The notes under the pieces are model-generated. The model did no database searches, had not been told where the DNA came from, and was given only the letters and a program-made list of their open reading frames with translations. The position numbers and the translations under genes were made by a program. 64,000 nt of DNA from Pyrenula massariospora. Lineage: Eukaryota; Ascomycota; Eurotiomycetes; Pyrenulales; Pyrenulaceae. This document shows positions 24,056-34,500 of this stretch, one piece after another; within the stretch, counting starts at the first letter, position 1; each line of letters opens with the position of its first letter. The stretch is from the NCBI GenBank assembly GCA_021030905.1, contig JAGFMI010000018.1:496001-560000 (forward strand). Reading direction: 5' to 3'.

Positions 24056-24203
24056 AAACCTCTATACCCTTCTCTATCTAGACTTGTCTTGATGGTGAAA
24101 ACTCTATGCTCTTCCCCATCCAGACTTGCTTTCATAGTGAAAAACGCTATGCTCTTCTCCATCTAGACTTGCCTTAATTGTGAAAACCCTTCTCTATCAA
24201 CAC
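24056..24203 (+). repeat. 42-bp tandem repeat, about 3.5 copies
   Basis: Imperfect direct repeats begin at about 24056, 24098 and 24140, with a partial fourth at 24183. Each contains a ctctatgctcttc-like block, then catctagacttg, then a gtgaaa end. A further weak copy may precede at 24035-24055. The array lies in the upstream region of the DHA2 transporter, which is read away from it. Confidence 0.8.
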
Positions 24204-25559
24204 AGGGGGTCAATCTCGCCCCAATCTTTCGGGGAAAGGTTTATCCGCGTTCTTATGCGACCGGAAAAGCCTCTTCCAGAAAAGCTTACGAGATATCCTG
24301 AACATTTCATAGTTGCTAAAAGAGCAATGGATTCCTTTTTGGGCAACCCCATTAAGGGTCTCTGCATTCTCCTCAATTCTAAATGCCCTAAACTACCAGA
24401 TCTGCTCATCCAGTCTACCAGGCCTGCCCATCTCAGTCTTTCAGGTCTGCCAATCTTGGTAGACATCTTACAGATCCAATCGATCCCTCGTATCGATCCG
24501 CTCCCATTGCACTTAATCGATTCACCGTCCAATTGCCACAAATGGTTTACAAACCATAGGCGTGAGCGTCTCAAAGCGCTTGACAGCGCACCCTCCGCTT
24601 TGTCCAGAAGTAGACCGCACAGAAATTGATTGCGACATGCTAGCTTAGGCACAAGTTCCAATAAGCAGGCTAAGCGTAGCTTTCAATCTCGGAATGGACT
24701 GAGATCAAAATCTTGAATACATCAGTCTTGGGGATATTCAAATCGGGGCGGGTGTCATTGTTCAAGAGCGTGTACACCAGGTACGGCGGAACAAGAAACA
24801 GCACAACATCTTCCCCCTTGCAGAGGAATTTTTGCGGAGCAGAGAATTGCGGAGTAGTGCTTGAGCACATCTAATTAATGCGGCTCGGCAGATGCTTCAG
24901 ATCAAGATCAGATCTAGTGCCGTGGAGCGGTGGAAGGACTTTACTAATTGCCCAGCTCCTCTTGGATAAGATCCGACAGCCTTACCTTCAACGGTTCACC
25001 CGCTCTAGCCTCCGTCCCGTGCAGTAGCGTCTGTGCACGACTCCATTCTAGTTTTTACTACAGTCGATGACCTTCGAGGCGTGCCACTTGCAAAACATGC
25101 CTCATCATCGGGGGCCTGAATTGCGTAAACCTTATCGAGCCTTCCGAACCAGTCAAAAAAATATGTAGGCGGCGGATTAGGTCCTGTAGTCTGACCATTG
25201 TTACGGTGTAAGACTCGGGATGGCGCAGTTGGTTGGTTTATTTGGTGTTCTATAGCTGTATAAATCTTCCACGCTGGTTGGCGGTCTCTTCCTTTCCTAA
25301 GGGCCCTACCTAAAATGGTCTAGCAGTTCGTTATCAGGATGTCAACTTCGCATATTTCCATAAGCCTCTCAGCTTTGTTTAAGCTCCGACGTTGAGGTCT
25401 GGCTTCCGATGTCGCATCATATTTTGTGCCTTTCCTTTGTTACTTCTGTATTCAAGACTGGGTAAACCAATGTTCCTCTCTTGCGCACCAATCCACCTGC
25501 AACAGACACCTCCGGACACGCTCCTCCATTCCGGTTCGTTCACCTCGCCAATACCATCG
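24204..25559. other. Gene-poor region
   Basis: 1.35 kb. Two opposing frames of about 150 codons overlap at 24180-24661; neither resembles a known protein and they shadow each other. I call no gene here. Confidence 0.35.
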
Positions 25560-25941
25560 GTCAAAAATCCCAAACGAAACCGTCATGATGAACTCTATCA
25601 CCGGCGGGGAACACCCAGTGCTATAACTCGCCGCCTCCAACGAGAAAACGACTCACGAACCCATCGGTGATGGGCAAGGCTAGCTCTGCACACAGGGCCG
25701 TCCTCATCAGCTTCTTGTCGCCGGTGGTCCAGATAAGGGTGAGCAAGAAGCCGACGGCAAGGTTACGGATACCCCCAAATCCGCGTCAGCGCATGGTTGA
25801 GCTTTTTCCCTCAGGCTCGGTGTATACTGGGAACTACAGGCTCTCCAAATGGGCGTCAGGATGGAGCATGGCGTTGAGGCTGAACAAGGTTAGCATGGTC
25901 CTCAAGGCGAGGCTGACGTGGAAGAGCAAGGGTGTGCCATA
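25560..25941 (-). pseudogene. Dead DUF4267-like membrane protein gene
   Basis: One minus-strand frame can be read continuously from 25941 to about 25560 but contains at least three in-frame stops. It holds a hydrophobic start (LLFHVSLALRTMLTLFSLNA), then GFGGIRNLAVGFLLTLIW and TTGDKKLMRTALCAELALP, ending ITDGFVSRF. The GIRNLAVG...GDKK...LALPITDG pattern is that of DUF4267, a family of small four-helix membrane proteins. The stops include positions where CAG or CGA would become TAG or TGA by C-to-T change, as RIP or deamination would produce. The family call rests on pattern memory. Confidence 0.5.
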
Positions 25942-25949
25942 GTGAATTA

Positions 25950-26287
25950 GATATGTAATTTGTGGGTCTGTCAGTGTGTTAACACTTTCTGTTCTTGACA
26001 GTCAGTGGAGAATTTTGGATATTAAAATTGGCGCGGGGCTAGGAGAGATTTTATATTCTTTAGAGGAAAAGTCAGAGTTAATGGATGCTAGAGCTTACAT
26101 ACCTATCGCGGTGTCTACAGCTATGAGGATGAGAATGTGGTATGTAGATCTTCTTTGATCTCTCATATGGTTTAGGTTATGCTACTAAATCTACCTTCGG
26201 TGTACAATTCCTCTGCTAAATTCCGTCTTAAGCTTACAAAGCAATACCCGTCCGCTGACTTAGCGACAGGATATTGCATAAATGGTC
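25950..26287. other. AT-rich non-coding stretch
   Basis: Visibly more AT-rich than its surroundings and with no protein-like frame, consistent with decayed, possibly RIP-affected DNA next to the pseudogene. Confidence 0.35.
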
Positions 26288-26290
26288 ATG

Positions 26291-26388
26291 CGAGGCTGGG
26301 TTTCAGAAGTCGTGGTGCATCCAATATACGCCGGACGGGCGCCAATGCTAACAATCAGATGTTCCACAACTTCTGACACTAAGCCTCG
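26291..26388. mobile_element. MITE-like foldback element, copy A (98 bp)
   Basis: Bounded by inverted ends CGAGGCTGGG and (complement) CGAGGCTTAG. The arms continue with TCAGAAGTCGTGG against TCAGAAGTTGTGG. A 3-bp direct duplication ATG flanks it (26288-26290 and 26389-26391). The interior, including the motifs gggcgccaatgct and acaatcagatg, is shared with the element at 49695-49863, so the two are copies of one family. Confidence 0.8.
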
Positions 26389-26391
26389 ATG

Positions 26392-27264
26392 GGGCCTATG
26401 TGCGCGAAGCTATTATAAAAAAGGTACGGCTCAACACCATCTTTCTATGTTCCGAATGTGACCTCTTCCCAGACGTCATCCAGAGCCGGCTCAGAGTCTG
26501 TTGACAGGCTCCTACCGGTGGCGATATCCTCTAAGCGACAATAAGTCCCTACTATGCCAGTCAACCCCGTTCCCATTCTTCTATCGAGACAATGGGACAG
26601 AAATTGTGGACCCCTTCCAGGCTCCTCAGGCCGGCTATTACCCGGTAGGGCGGCCACTACTTCTGTCACCCTGCCTCGTATACAGTGTATATGTTGACCG
26701 AGGTAAGGACAATAAGTTCACACGCCCACTATTCATTTGCTACGTCTCCGGCGAGGAAATCAGCATAGTTTTTAGCAATATCGTTGATGATCGGTTTTAT
26801 TTGCCTCGCGAGAGAATTCGCCTTCGTTAGGAAAAATTTCTGTTGAATAGAAATTACATATTTGTGAATCTTTCCCACATATCCAAAATATTTTCCTCTT
26901 GTTCTCTGGATATAGGCACTTAGCCTTGAAGTCACTCCTCCAAATTGAAGAGCGATAGTGTGATTTGCGATCACTGTGTGAGGAAGGAAGGGTTGACGTA
27001 ACGCCAAGAGGCACAGCTCGAAAGCCTTTGAGAGCTCTCTGTACATTAAACCTAGTCAACCAAGCACGTATACATCAATCAATAGAGAGAAGCCCTTGCG
27101 AGCCTATTAGGAGCTATAGCCTGACACACTGTTTGTAGGGAATGAGTTTATATACGTGCCCACCCTTACGCACGGGATTACGCGCTTGGTCATAACAATT
27201 TTTTTCTGTCGATGTAACTTCAGTCCAATAGGGACTTAGTCATGCTGGTAAATTGCACCCAGAT
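26392..27264. other. Gene-poor stretch between two foldback elements
   Basis: 870 bp, partly AT-rich. Two overlapping minus-strand frames of about 100 codons (26729-27059) shadow each other and match nothing known to me. Confidence 0.3.
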
Positions 27265-27399
27265 ATCCCTTATGGTGTTACAAATATCGAGGGCTTTTTG
27301 GGGCTAATAACGGCATTGCGACGCTGATCACAACACAGAAAATGGCAATCCCGTTACTGGCCCCTAAAGGTCCTCGACATTTGTAACACCATAAGGGAT
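27265..27399. mobile_element. Second foldback (MITE-like) element, 135 bp, different family
   Basis: Long terminal inverted repeats of about 54 bp: the left arm starts ATCCCTTATGGTGTTACAAA and the complement of the right arm starts with the same 20 bases. Both then run through TCGAGG and GGGGC to TAACGG.ATTG. The loop is about 25 bp. I find no clear target duplication. The ends do not resemble copies A/B of the other family. Confidence 0.8.
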
Positions 27400-27672
27400 G
27401 AATACCTTGTCGGGTCTTAGCGGGACTTTGCAGGCCTTGTGGATTCTAAAGCTTTCGATCCATACACCCCTGGGCACTGCATATTCGGCCTTTTCTTGGT
27501 CTCTTTGTGTAGCCTCGAATGCATGTACTGATTTCGCCACAGAGCCTTGCCAGAATTCCAAAGGTTTGCAGAAAGATCTGAACGTCATTCTCATTTTACG
27601 TCCTTTCAGTTTTACAGATGTTACAACTCACAATGACCGGATTAAAGCTCGTGAAGATTAAAATATTTCAGA

Positions 27673-30518
27673 ATGGCACAGATGGCTCCAGAGCCTATAA
27701 CGCACCTAATGCTCAGAGACGACAATGTATGCTTACCTCAAACACAGCAATGCATACCCATGGTGGCGTTGCCTGCGGGTCTGGAATATTCGAAAGGAGC
27801 CTTAGATGGAACAGTAAGGCAGGAAAATGCCGCAAACGAGCAAGCGCCGTTACTCCAGACAGCAGAGCCCTCAGATAGGTACAGTGCCCTTGATTAAAAG
27901 ACCAGATGATTTCTAACGATGTTACTAGTTGCACAAGCACTCGAAGTGATCAATATGCACTTGTAACCAACTTGGCCAGGTTCATTCCAGAACTTGACCC
28001 GGAACACGAACGAGCCAAAACATTACGTGTGAAAATGTCCAGAAGAAGCGCAATGCTGAAAATTCTGGTCGTACTGAGCATCGCCGTTGTCTCTACCAAT
28101 CTTGGAATAAGTATTTGGTCAATTAAATCTTACCCTCCGGATTTTCGAGGCGTAGGGACGCTAGCTATGGGCAACTGTTCAAATATGAATATAGTTAACA
28201 GCATAGTACATGTTGTTCTAAATGTTGTATCTTCGCTCTTCCTGGGTGCCGGAAACTATTGTATGCAAATCCTCATTGCGCCTTCAAGAAAAGAAATAGA
28301 CGCAGCACACCGAAAGGGGACGTCCTTGCTTATAGGCGTCTCAAATGTCAAGAATCTATGGCACATTGAATGGAAACGAGTGGTGGTTTGGACTCTCATC
28401 GGGGCAGTGGCGACGGTTCTTCATCTTTTGTCCGTTCACCTTGCTTTGAGTCCGCTCATCGTTTAGCCTAGCCAAATATGTGCTGACAAGGTGGCTTTAG
28501 GTGGAACTCCGCAGTCTTCACATCGATCCCGATCGTATCATACCCTACTGCCTGTGTCACAAGCGATTTCTGGATTGCGGGAGATGATTGGCGCGTCTCT
28601 CATCCACTTTACAGCTGGGTTGCCGGTTCGGCGACGAACAAATATCAGAATTTCTCCGACATATACGCTTTGCGTGCTCAAGCCAAAAATTTCACTCGAC
28701 TAGATAGACGAGACTGTATACACAGCTACATCAACCCTCGAAATGCCACAAGATCTCTGGTAGTGGTTGCTTCTGATGTCACATCTGCCCAGAATAACGG
28801 GTCATCCCTGTTAAACGGCTGGTTAGCAGCATGGGGCGGCGACTGGGGAAGGGATCATGAGTGGATATGTGCCGCACATATCCCTCGTCCTGCTCACGGC
28901 TTGCACAAATGGTGTACTTGGAACTGGGCAAGGACATTCGCCCACAACTGGACACTGAGCTACCCCGTCATGGTCGACGACCACAGAATGTTAGTCGATT
29001 ATTGCCTCGTCGGCACTGCGAGCGATAATTCTAAGAGATACGGCATCCATTATAGCACTTACATTCTGCCCATTGTTTGCCTGTGCACATTTCTGGAAAG
29101 CCTGTTCATCTTCTGGACCTGGTTGAATCATTATAGGACGACGAAGCGTGAGGAGAAGGCCTTTAGAGAGTTCGGAGAGGGGCCGGAAAGCGCGATGATA
29201 AGCACAGCGACAATGATTACGATGGGGGATGCCATCGCAGATTTTCTGAGAGAACCGGATCAGCATATCAACGCCCAGCCCAACATCTTGGATACTACTA
29301 GGGCTATTTCAGTTGATGTTAAAAAGATTCGTTGGGCTGACGGGAAGGGTGGGTCATGGTTAAAGGCTGTCGAGACGTCAGTCTGGATCATTTCTTATAC
29401 TGTGTAAGTCATGCCGTTTCTTGGTCTCTTATCTCGTACACGAGCCCATTGTGAGGACATGAGCGGCTAGTCAAGGGCTAGTGCACGAGTAAAGATTTGC
29501 TATAGCGTTGGCGGTCCCCACGATACTTCTTGGGGACGCCATTTATTTTCTACGGCGTCAAGATATAGACACAAGTCCTTCCGGAATTTGGCAACGCGGT
29601 TTCCGAGTTGAAGGTGCCCAGTTGATATTCAATTCGGGTTCTTGGGCCAAAAACAGCAAAGGATCTGACTTGTTGGAGAAAGTCCTTTTTGCTAACGGCT
29701 GGCAGCTACTCGTCAGCTTCTGTTACATTTTCTATAACAACATTCTGACCAGGCAGTTGGTTGCTGACGAATTGACGCACTTCCTGCGACCTGACGGTAA
29801 AAAGCCATTACGGGTTTCGTCGCCTGTCGGCATGCAAAGATCGTCGTATATGCTTTCTCTTCCGATGACATATTCGATTCCTTTGCTGTTGTCGTTTATA
29901 TTACTACATTGGCTCGTCTCTCAGAGCGTGTTTCTTGTACAGACTACAAGTTTTGGCTCAGGACTTCAGAACTACCGAATACCTAGTTACGACAGATCAG
30001 CCGTTGGTTTCTCTGACCTAGGAATCATTTGTTCGGTCTTTTTGGGTTGGGCTCTAGTGGTGGCGCTTCTTATCAACGCTCTTGTCAGACGGTACAAGGG
30101 CATACTCTCTGCATTTTCTGGCATGGCTACAAGCAACGCCGCTATCAGCGCGATTTGCCATCCACCAGAAGATGACAGGGATGCACGGTATTTCCCTGTA
30201 AGCTTAGGGATCGTCAAAGACCCGAATCACAACCCTAGCCAAGCAGCAGGCTGGATCACATTCTCAACCTTTATTGACATGCACAGGCTGGAGGACGGTG
30301 TGGAGTATCTGCAGCCAGTAATCCTCGTCCATGGACCAGGAGCAACTGAGAGATGCATAGCAAGTGCTAAAGCGACCTCGATTCGTTGTAAAGCCTGGCT
30401 TGGAAATAAAATTAGTTGGATCAGAAGAAGAAAGAACCAAGGACGGGTCTGGCTTAGAGAGTTTCCGTTACTGCTCATTGAGACAGAACGTAGACTACCC
30501 AAAAGAGACGGAAGATGA
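27673..30518 (+). CDS. DUF6536 family polytopic membrane protein
   Basis: Four exons: 27673-27878, 27929-28429, 28501-29403 and 29495-30518, giving 877 residues. The first intron (50 bp) has a perfect TTCTAAC branch. The second join restores the family phrase LHLLWNSAVFTSI, and the third (donor GTAAGT) restores a membrane helix ending VFAIALAVPTILLGDAIYFL. Family landmarks are GAGNYCMQILIAPSRKEID, IGVSNVKNLWHIEWKR, ADELTHFLRPDGKKPLRVS, MLSLPMTYSIPLLLSFILLH and SNAAISAICHPPEDD. Helices fall at about residues 112-132, in the NYCMQ region, after the large extracytoplasmic loop, and repeatedly in the last 300 residues. The loop carries many N-x-S/T sites and cysteines. The function of the family is unknown; a plasma-membrane location is inference. 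It is convergent with another large membrane protein gene. Confidence 0.9.
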
Positions 30519-31307
30519 AAGAAGGTGAAGAGGAGCTATGTGGGTAGATATCAAGGTTAGAGAGAAGGTGAGAATCACAATGGAAGTGTGCGACGGCGAG
30601 ATAATAAGCACTTAGAGGCGGATATCATGACAACATATCTTAGGGAGGGCAGCAGGTTGAGATTCACATTCGACGTTTCCCTCAAGGCGCGTTGCCTATG
30701 CGTCTGGGCGAAGGGCATTCGAGGCATTCGCTCTGGAAGATCAACGACCGCTCCTCGGTGAAGTCACGGTAGCTCTAACCTCTGGTGTAGGTCACCCTAT
30801 CAGTCCGATATTAAGTGGAAGGGAATGGTAGAAGGAGAATCTAGCACCAGTGGATGGGCTAGTGTAAGGGAAAATGGGCGGGGATAAAGAGCGAGTGGTA
30901 CGAGATCTTGTGAGAGAGGTTTGAGGCGAGGGTCTACAACTACACAGAGGGTTACAAAGCGTCTGCCTTTTTCAACGCCCGGGGAGAAGAAGAAGACGGT
31001 CGAACAGTGTCTTCGGTCCAAGAGTAAGAGCATTTAATTTAGGCTGGCTGGAACAAGATTGTGCTATATGTGCTTTTCTGCGTTGGTAACGAAGTCCCAA
31101 AAGACAAAAAGATGGTGCCCTAATTTTCCCCGTCTAAACTTAAGAGTGATCTGTTTAAATTTGGCTCTTGTCGAAGCATTCGATTCTGAATTTCTGACGG
31201 GCGAAAGTCCGAGGCTTGATGCATTCTGTGGAAGTGCAAGAACAGGGACTTGCAACGGCACTCTTCTGGAGGATGCTCCTAATGTCAAAGCTGCTCCGAC
31301 GACCTTA
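30519..31307. other. Convergent intergenic region between two membrane-protein genes
   Basis: 790 bp between two 3' ends, with no protein-like frame. Confidence 0.4.
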
Positions 31308-33829
31308 CTAGTTCGCAGATCCCTCGGATCTACCGCTATTGCTGTTAGTTGCTACGTCCGTGCCAGCATTGTTGCCAACGTCCATGCCAGCATTGTTGCC
31401 AACGTCCATACCAGTATTATTGTCAACGTCTGTGCCAGCATCGTTGCCAATACCTGTGCCAGCATCGTTACTAACGCCCGTGCCAGCATCGTTGCCATCC
31501 TCCACATCAAGGCTCTGGTCCGGGTTGTCACACTTCTTCGTCTTGGCTTCTCCAACATCTTCGGTGCTCTCTTTATCGGCTGTCACCTGCTTGAAAACAT
31601 TCACAAGCCTCGGATGCTCGGCGTCTGAGACATCCAGCACACCTAATAATTGTCCCTTTTCCGCAATCGGGATAGCATGTGGTCCCGTACAACCCTTCCA
31701 AATACCACCCAGGCCAAGTTCCTCGTGTGCCATACGTTGAAGCTGGAGTGTGTTATTACTGAACCACTCCGAGCTCAGAGTCTTCATGACGCCATGGTGT
31801 TCGAGATATACAACAATCGATTCGAGGAAGAACTCGACTAAGATGATGATGAGACCGATAGTAAGCACGATGAGAAGCCAGAACAGGGAGAAATTTGTGT
31901 ACGCAGTCGAAATGATTTTCTATAGATATTTTAGCGAACCATGGTGTAGGGAGCATGTGGCTCAATGTCAACATGCAAGTCATGCTTTCGGCGGCGGTTT
32001 TACTTGACTCTTGCACCTTGTAGAAATTGTAGAAATGAAAAGGGTAGACAGACCTGATTCTCGCATAGATGCTTCTCCTCAGTACTGTTAGGTGGCGTCC
32101 AGAAAAGTTGTAACATCTCCGGATCCGCAGGACCAGTAGCAGCATCAACGATCAGCCCTTGGAACACTGCTAAAGTGATGTTATGCCAGTTTTCGACTTC
32201 CGTTTGCCATTGATCTGCCGGAAGATAAGCCTGAAATTGACTAAAGAGGCGGAATCTCGAAGTCAAGGACGATTCTTTCAATGTCACAATTATGTAGTTA
32301 ATATCGAGGCCTGCGGCGTTCCAGATCCACCGGATTACCTTGTCTCTTCTTGTTTTCGGCTGGTTGATACTGAAGTTTATGTCGTAAGAGCTACTGGGAG
32401 GAGTACAGCCTATTTCAGCAGATACAGTCGGATCGCAAGTCTGGTATGACATCTTGCATCCCAGCACTGAAGCCGGCTCGTCGGCTAAATATACCGGCAA
32501 GGACTCATTGGGAACAACACTGCCATTAACATTGGATTCTCCTGGAAGCGGAACATTTCGCTTTTGATGTGCAGCATACCAGTCATCTTCAACCGGCTCG
32601 TAATAAAAGACGCGATTGGCGGATAGGAACATCAATGTCATATCGCCTCCATCTGGTATGAGCTCCGCGATGGGCGAGAATGACGACCCATCGAGAAATG
32701 CAGATCCATTGTAAACCCTGTAGACTTCCGAGCTGAATATTGTCAGCCTGGCAGAATTCACGTAATACAAGCAGAAAATGACCTACTCAAGAGCATAGTC
32801 TGCTAAAGAAGAAGTACGGTTCTGCCATTTCAATTCTTCGGGTGACTGTTGCTCAATTTCATACGTGTAGGGTCTGTGTACGTCCATCTTGTTGTTCAAT
32901 GTGCGATGACCGAGATGGTATCGAATGTATGGCTTGTCCTGAGAATAATTGACAGCTTCTTCATGATCTTTGGTTGTAATAGGAGCGCATTGTGTCATAA
33001 TGCGTAGGTTGAACTGAAAATCTACCGGTCCATTGGTACCGAAATCAGTTTGAGAGCTAAGATATCCAGAGTCGACAAGGATATTCCCATACTCGTGTCG
33101 ACAGATATTCTTCTGGAACGGGCAACTCGCATTGCGATCAATATTACTCAAAAGTCTTCTTTTAACAAAAGGTGTACCAGTATCTAGGGTTGACTGGCTC
33201 GAGTAACATCTTTGTGCGTAATTAGCATAGGACGTAATTTTTTGTGCGATCCACGGATTTAAAACATTCATTCCTTGCTCCGCTGTTGGTTGCTGATTTG
33301 GAGACACTCCCGGGGTATACAACGGAAAACCGCAATTAGGACTCGAAATTAACACTTCGTTTCCTATAGCGGAACTTATTTTTGCCGACAGTAAGCTGGC
33401 TACTGCTAGCGCGACCGTCATAAAGACAGAGAAAGAGACTATGGGGATCATCCGCCACAGAGGATGATTGGCCGTTGAGCGCCATGCCCACAGACTTCTC
33501 AAGAGATTTATAGAGCCTGACGTCCCGTCAGTGGCATTGCGAAGGATTGCCTGCCTCTGATGGTAAAGTCCATCTTGTGGCATATTGGGCTTAGCCAACA
33601 GTAGTTGATATAATGCAAAACAAGATATTCGCCAGAGTCTTGAGCCTGAAAAGGTGACAAAGAGTGCGAGAAATGCTGTCAGAAGGGCGCCACTATGATG
33701 TGTCATTGTAATTATTGACCCAGTAGCACGTCCGCCAAGAGACCAATTCGTCCAGACACCAAGATAAACAGGGTATTGAAAGACGCTGTCCGATTCTGCC
33801 TGTACCATATTTTTTGCCTTCTCAGTCAT
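31308..33829 (-). CDS. Large fungal-specific membrane protein with octapeptide-repeat tail
   Basis: Three exons: 33829-32787, 32732-32054 and 31919-31308, giving 777 residues. The introns are 54 bp (branch GGCTGACA) and 134 bp. Hydrophobic segments lie at about 47-63 (GALLTAFLALFVTF), 127-149 and 585-605. Between the last two is a large region of over 400 residues with cysteines and many N-x-S/T sites, probably outside the cell or in the lumen. It belongs to a family widespread in filamentous ascomycetes and known to me only as hypothetical proteins: the landmarks are VYLGVWTNWS near the start, QDGLYHQRQAILRN, and CENQ joined to KIISTAY across the second intron. The tail (about 716-767) is an acidic run of NDAGTxVG-like octapeptides. 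Its ATG overlaps the stop of the upstream candidate gene by ATGA. Confidence 0.82.
31361..31498 (-). repeat. 24-bp minisatellite coding for octapeptides
   Basis: Five and a half to six copies of a 24-bp unit (plus-strand form tgccagcattgttgccaacg plus four bases). The first two copies are identical and the others differ by a few bases. Being a multiple of three, the array keeps the reading frame and encodes repeats of N-x-A-G-T/M-D/G-V-G/D in the C-terminal tail of the 777-residue membrane protein. Confidence 0.92.
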
Positions 33830-34500
33830 CCAGATCGGGAGTTGTCGCTGTCATTCGAGTTCCAAGCCGGTCGTATTCCAAGTTTTGGGAAGTACGGAAA
33901 GATAGCTGGACACTGTGCTGCCTTCAACGGGTCAAAAGTATACGCGTTTAGAACCTCAACGCGCTGTGTTGGAATACTGTTGGTATCGTAGCTCTCGAGT
34001 ACCTGAGCTTCAAGGCGGAGGCAGGCTGCCGCTCTGGTAAACTTAGGTGAGTAATATCTATCCAAGTTTATGCCTTTAGTCAACAGTAAGGCCGACAGAA
34101 TTCCACGCCTGATTTGAGAAAAGGATTAATAGTTCATACAATGGAGAAGTGGCATCGATTGCCCGCGGAAGCTTTATAATAGGGTCTAGGCCCGTAACGT
34201 GCACCTGCTTGATTGGGAGCTCGCTCAACGTCCAATCTCTGAGGGATATCAAGCCAAATTCTGGCTGTGCGACCATTGTTTCCACTGAGCTGTAAGCCGT
34301 GACATCACCGGAGAGATTCAGCCATCATCACGTTTACCACCTGCTATGTCTTTGAACGCCCTCGAAGCCTCCAAGGCTACGAGTTTCCATTTTGGGAAGA
34401 ACCTTTCCTCGATCGCAGCAAATTGATAGAGTGAGTCTCCCAGCATCGAATGCTTGCTCGAGATTGGTAGACGCCACTGTGAAGTCAATAGGCAATACAT
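33826..34500 (-). CDS. Unrecognised three-exon candidate gene
   Basis: Model: exons 34500-34338, 34284-34097 and 34041-33826, giving 188 residues. The introns are 53 bp (donor GTAAAC, branch GGCTGAAT) and 55 bp (donor GTCGGC). The phases agree throughout, and the joined product reads like protein: SLYQFAAIEERFFPKWKLVA, then LISLRDWTLSELPIKQVHV, then AACLRLEAQVLESYDT. I do not recognise a family or membrane segments. The stop codon overlaps the ATG of the next minus-strand gene (ATGA). It could be a 5' part of that gene whose last intron I missed, a small independent gene, or a remnant. Confidence 0.35.

Noticed and set aside
24180-24661. Two opposing frames of about 150 codons as possible genes
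   Set aside because: They lie over each other on opposite strands, neither matches a family, and the region is next to tandem repeats and decayed DNA.
26729-27059. Minus-strand frames of about 100 codons in AT-rich DNA
   Set aside because: Two frames overlap, with no known match and no start or splice support, between two transposon remnants.
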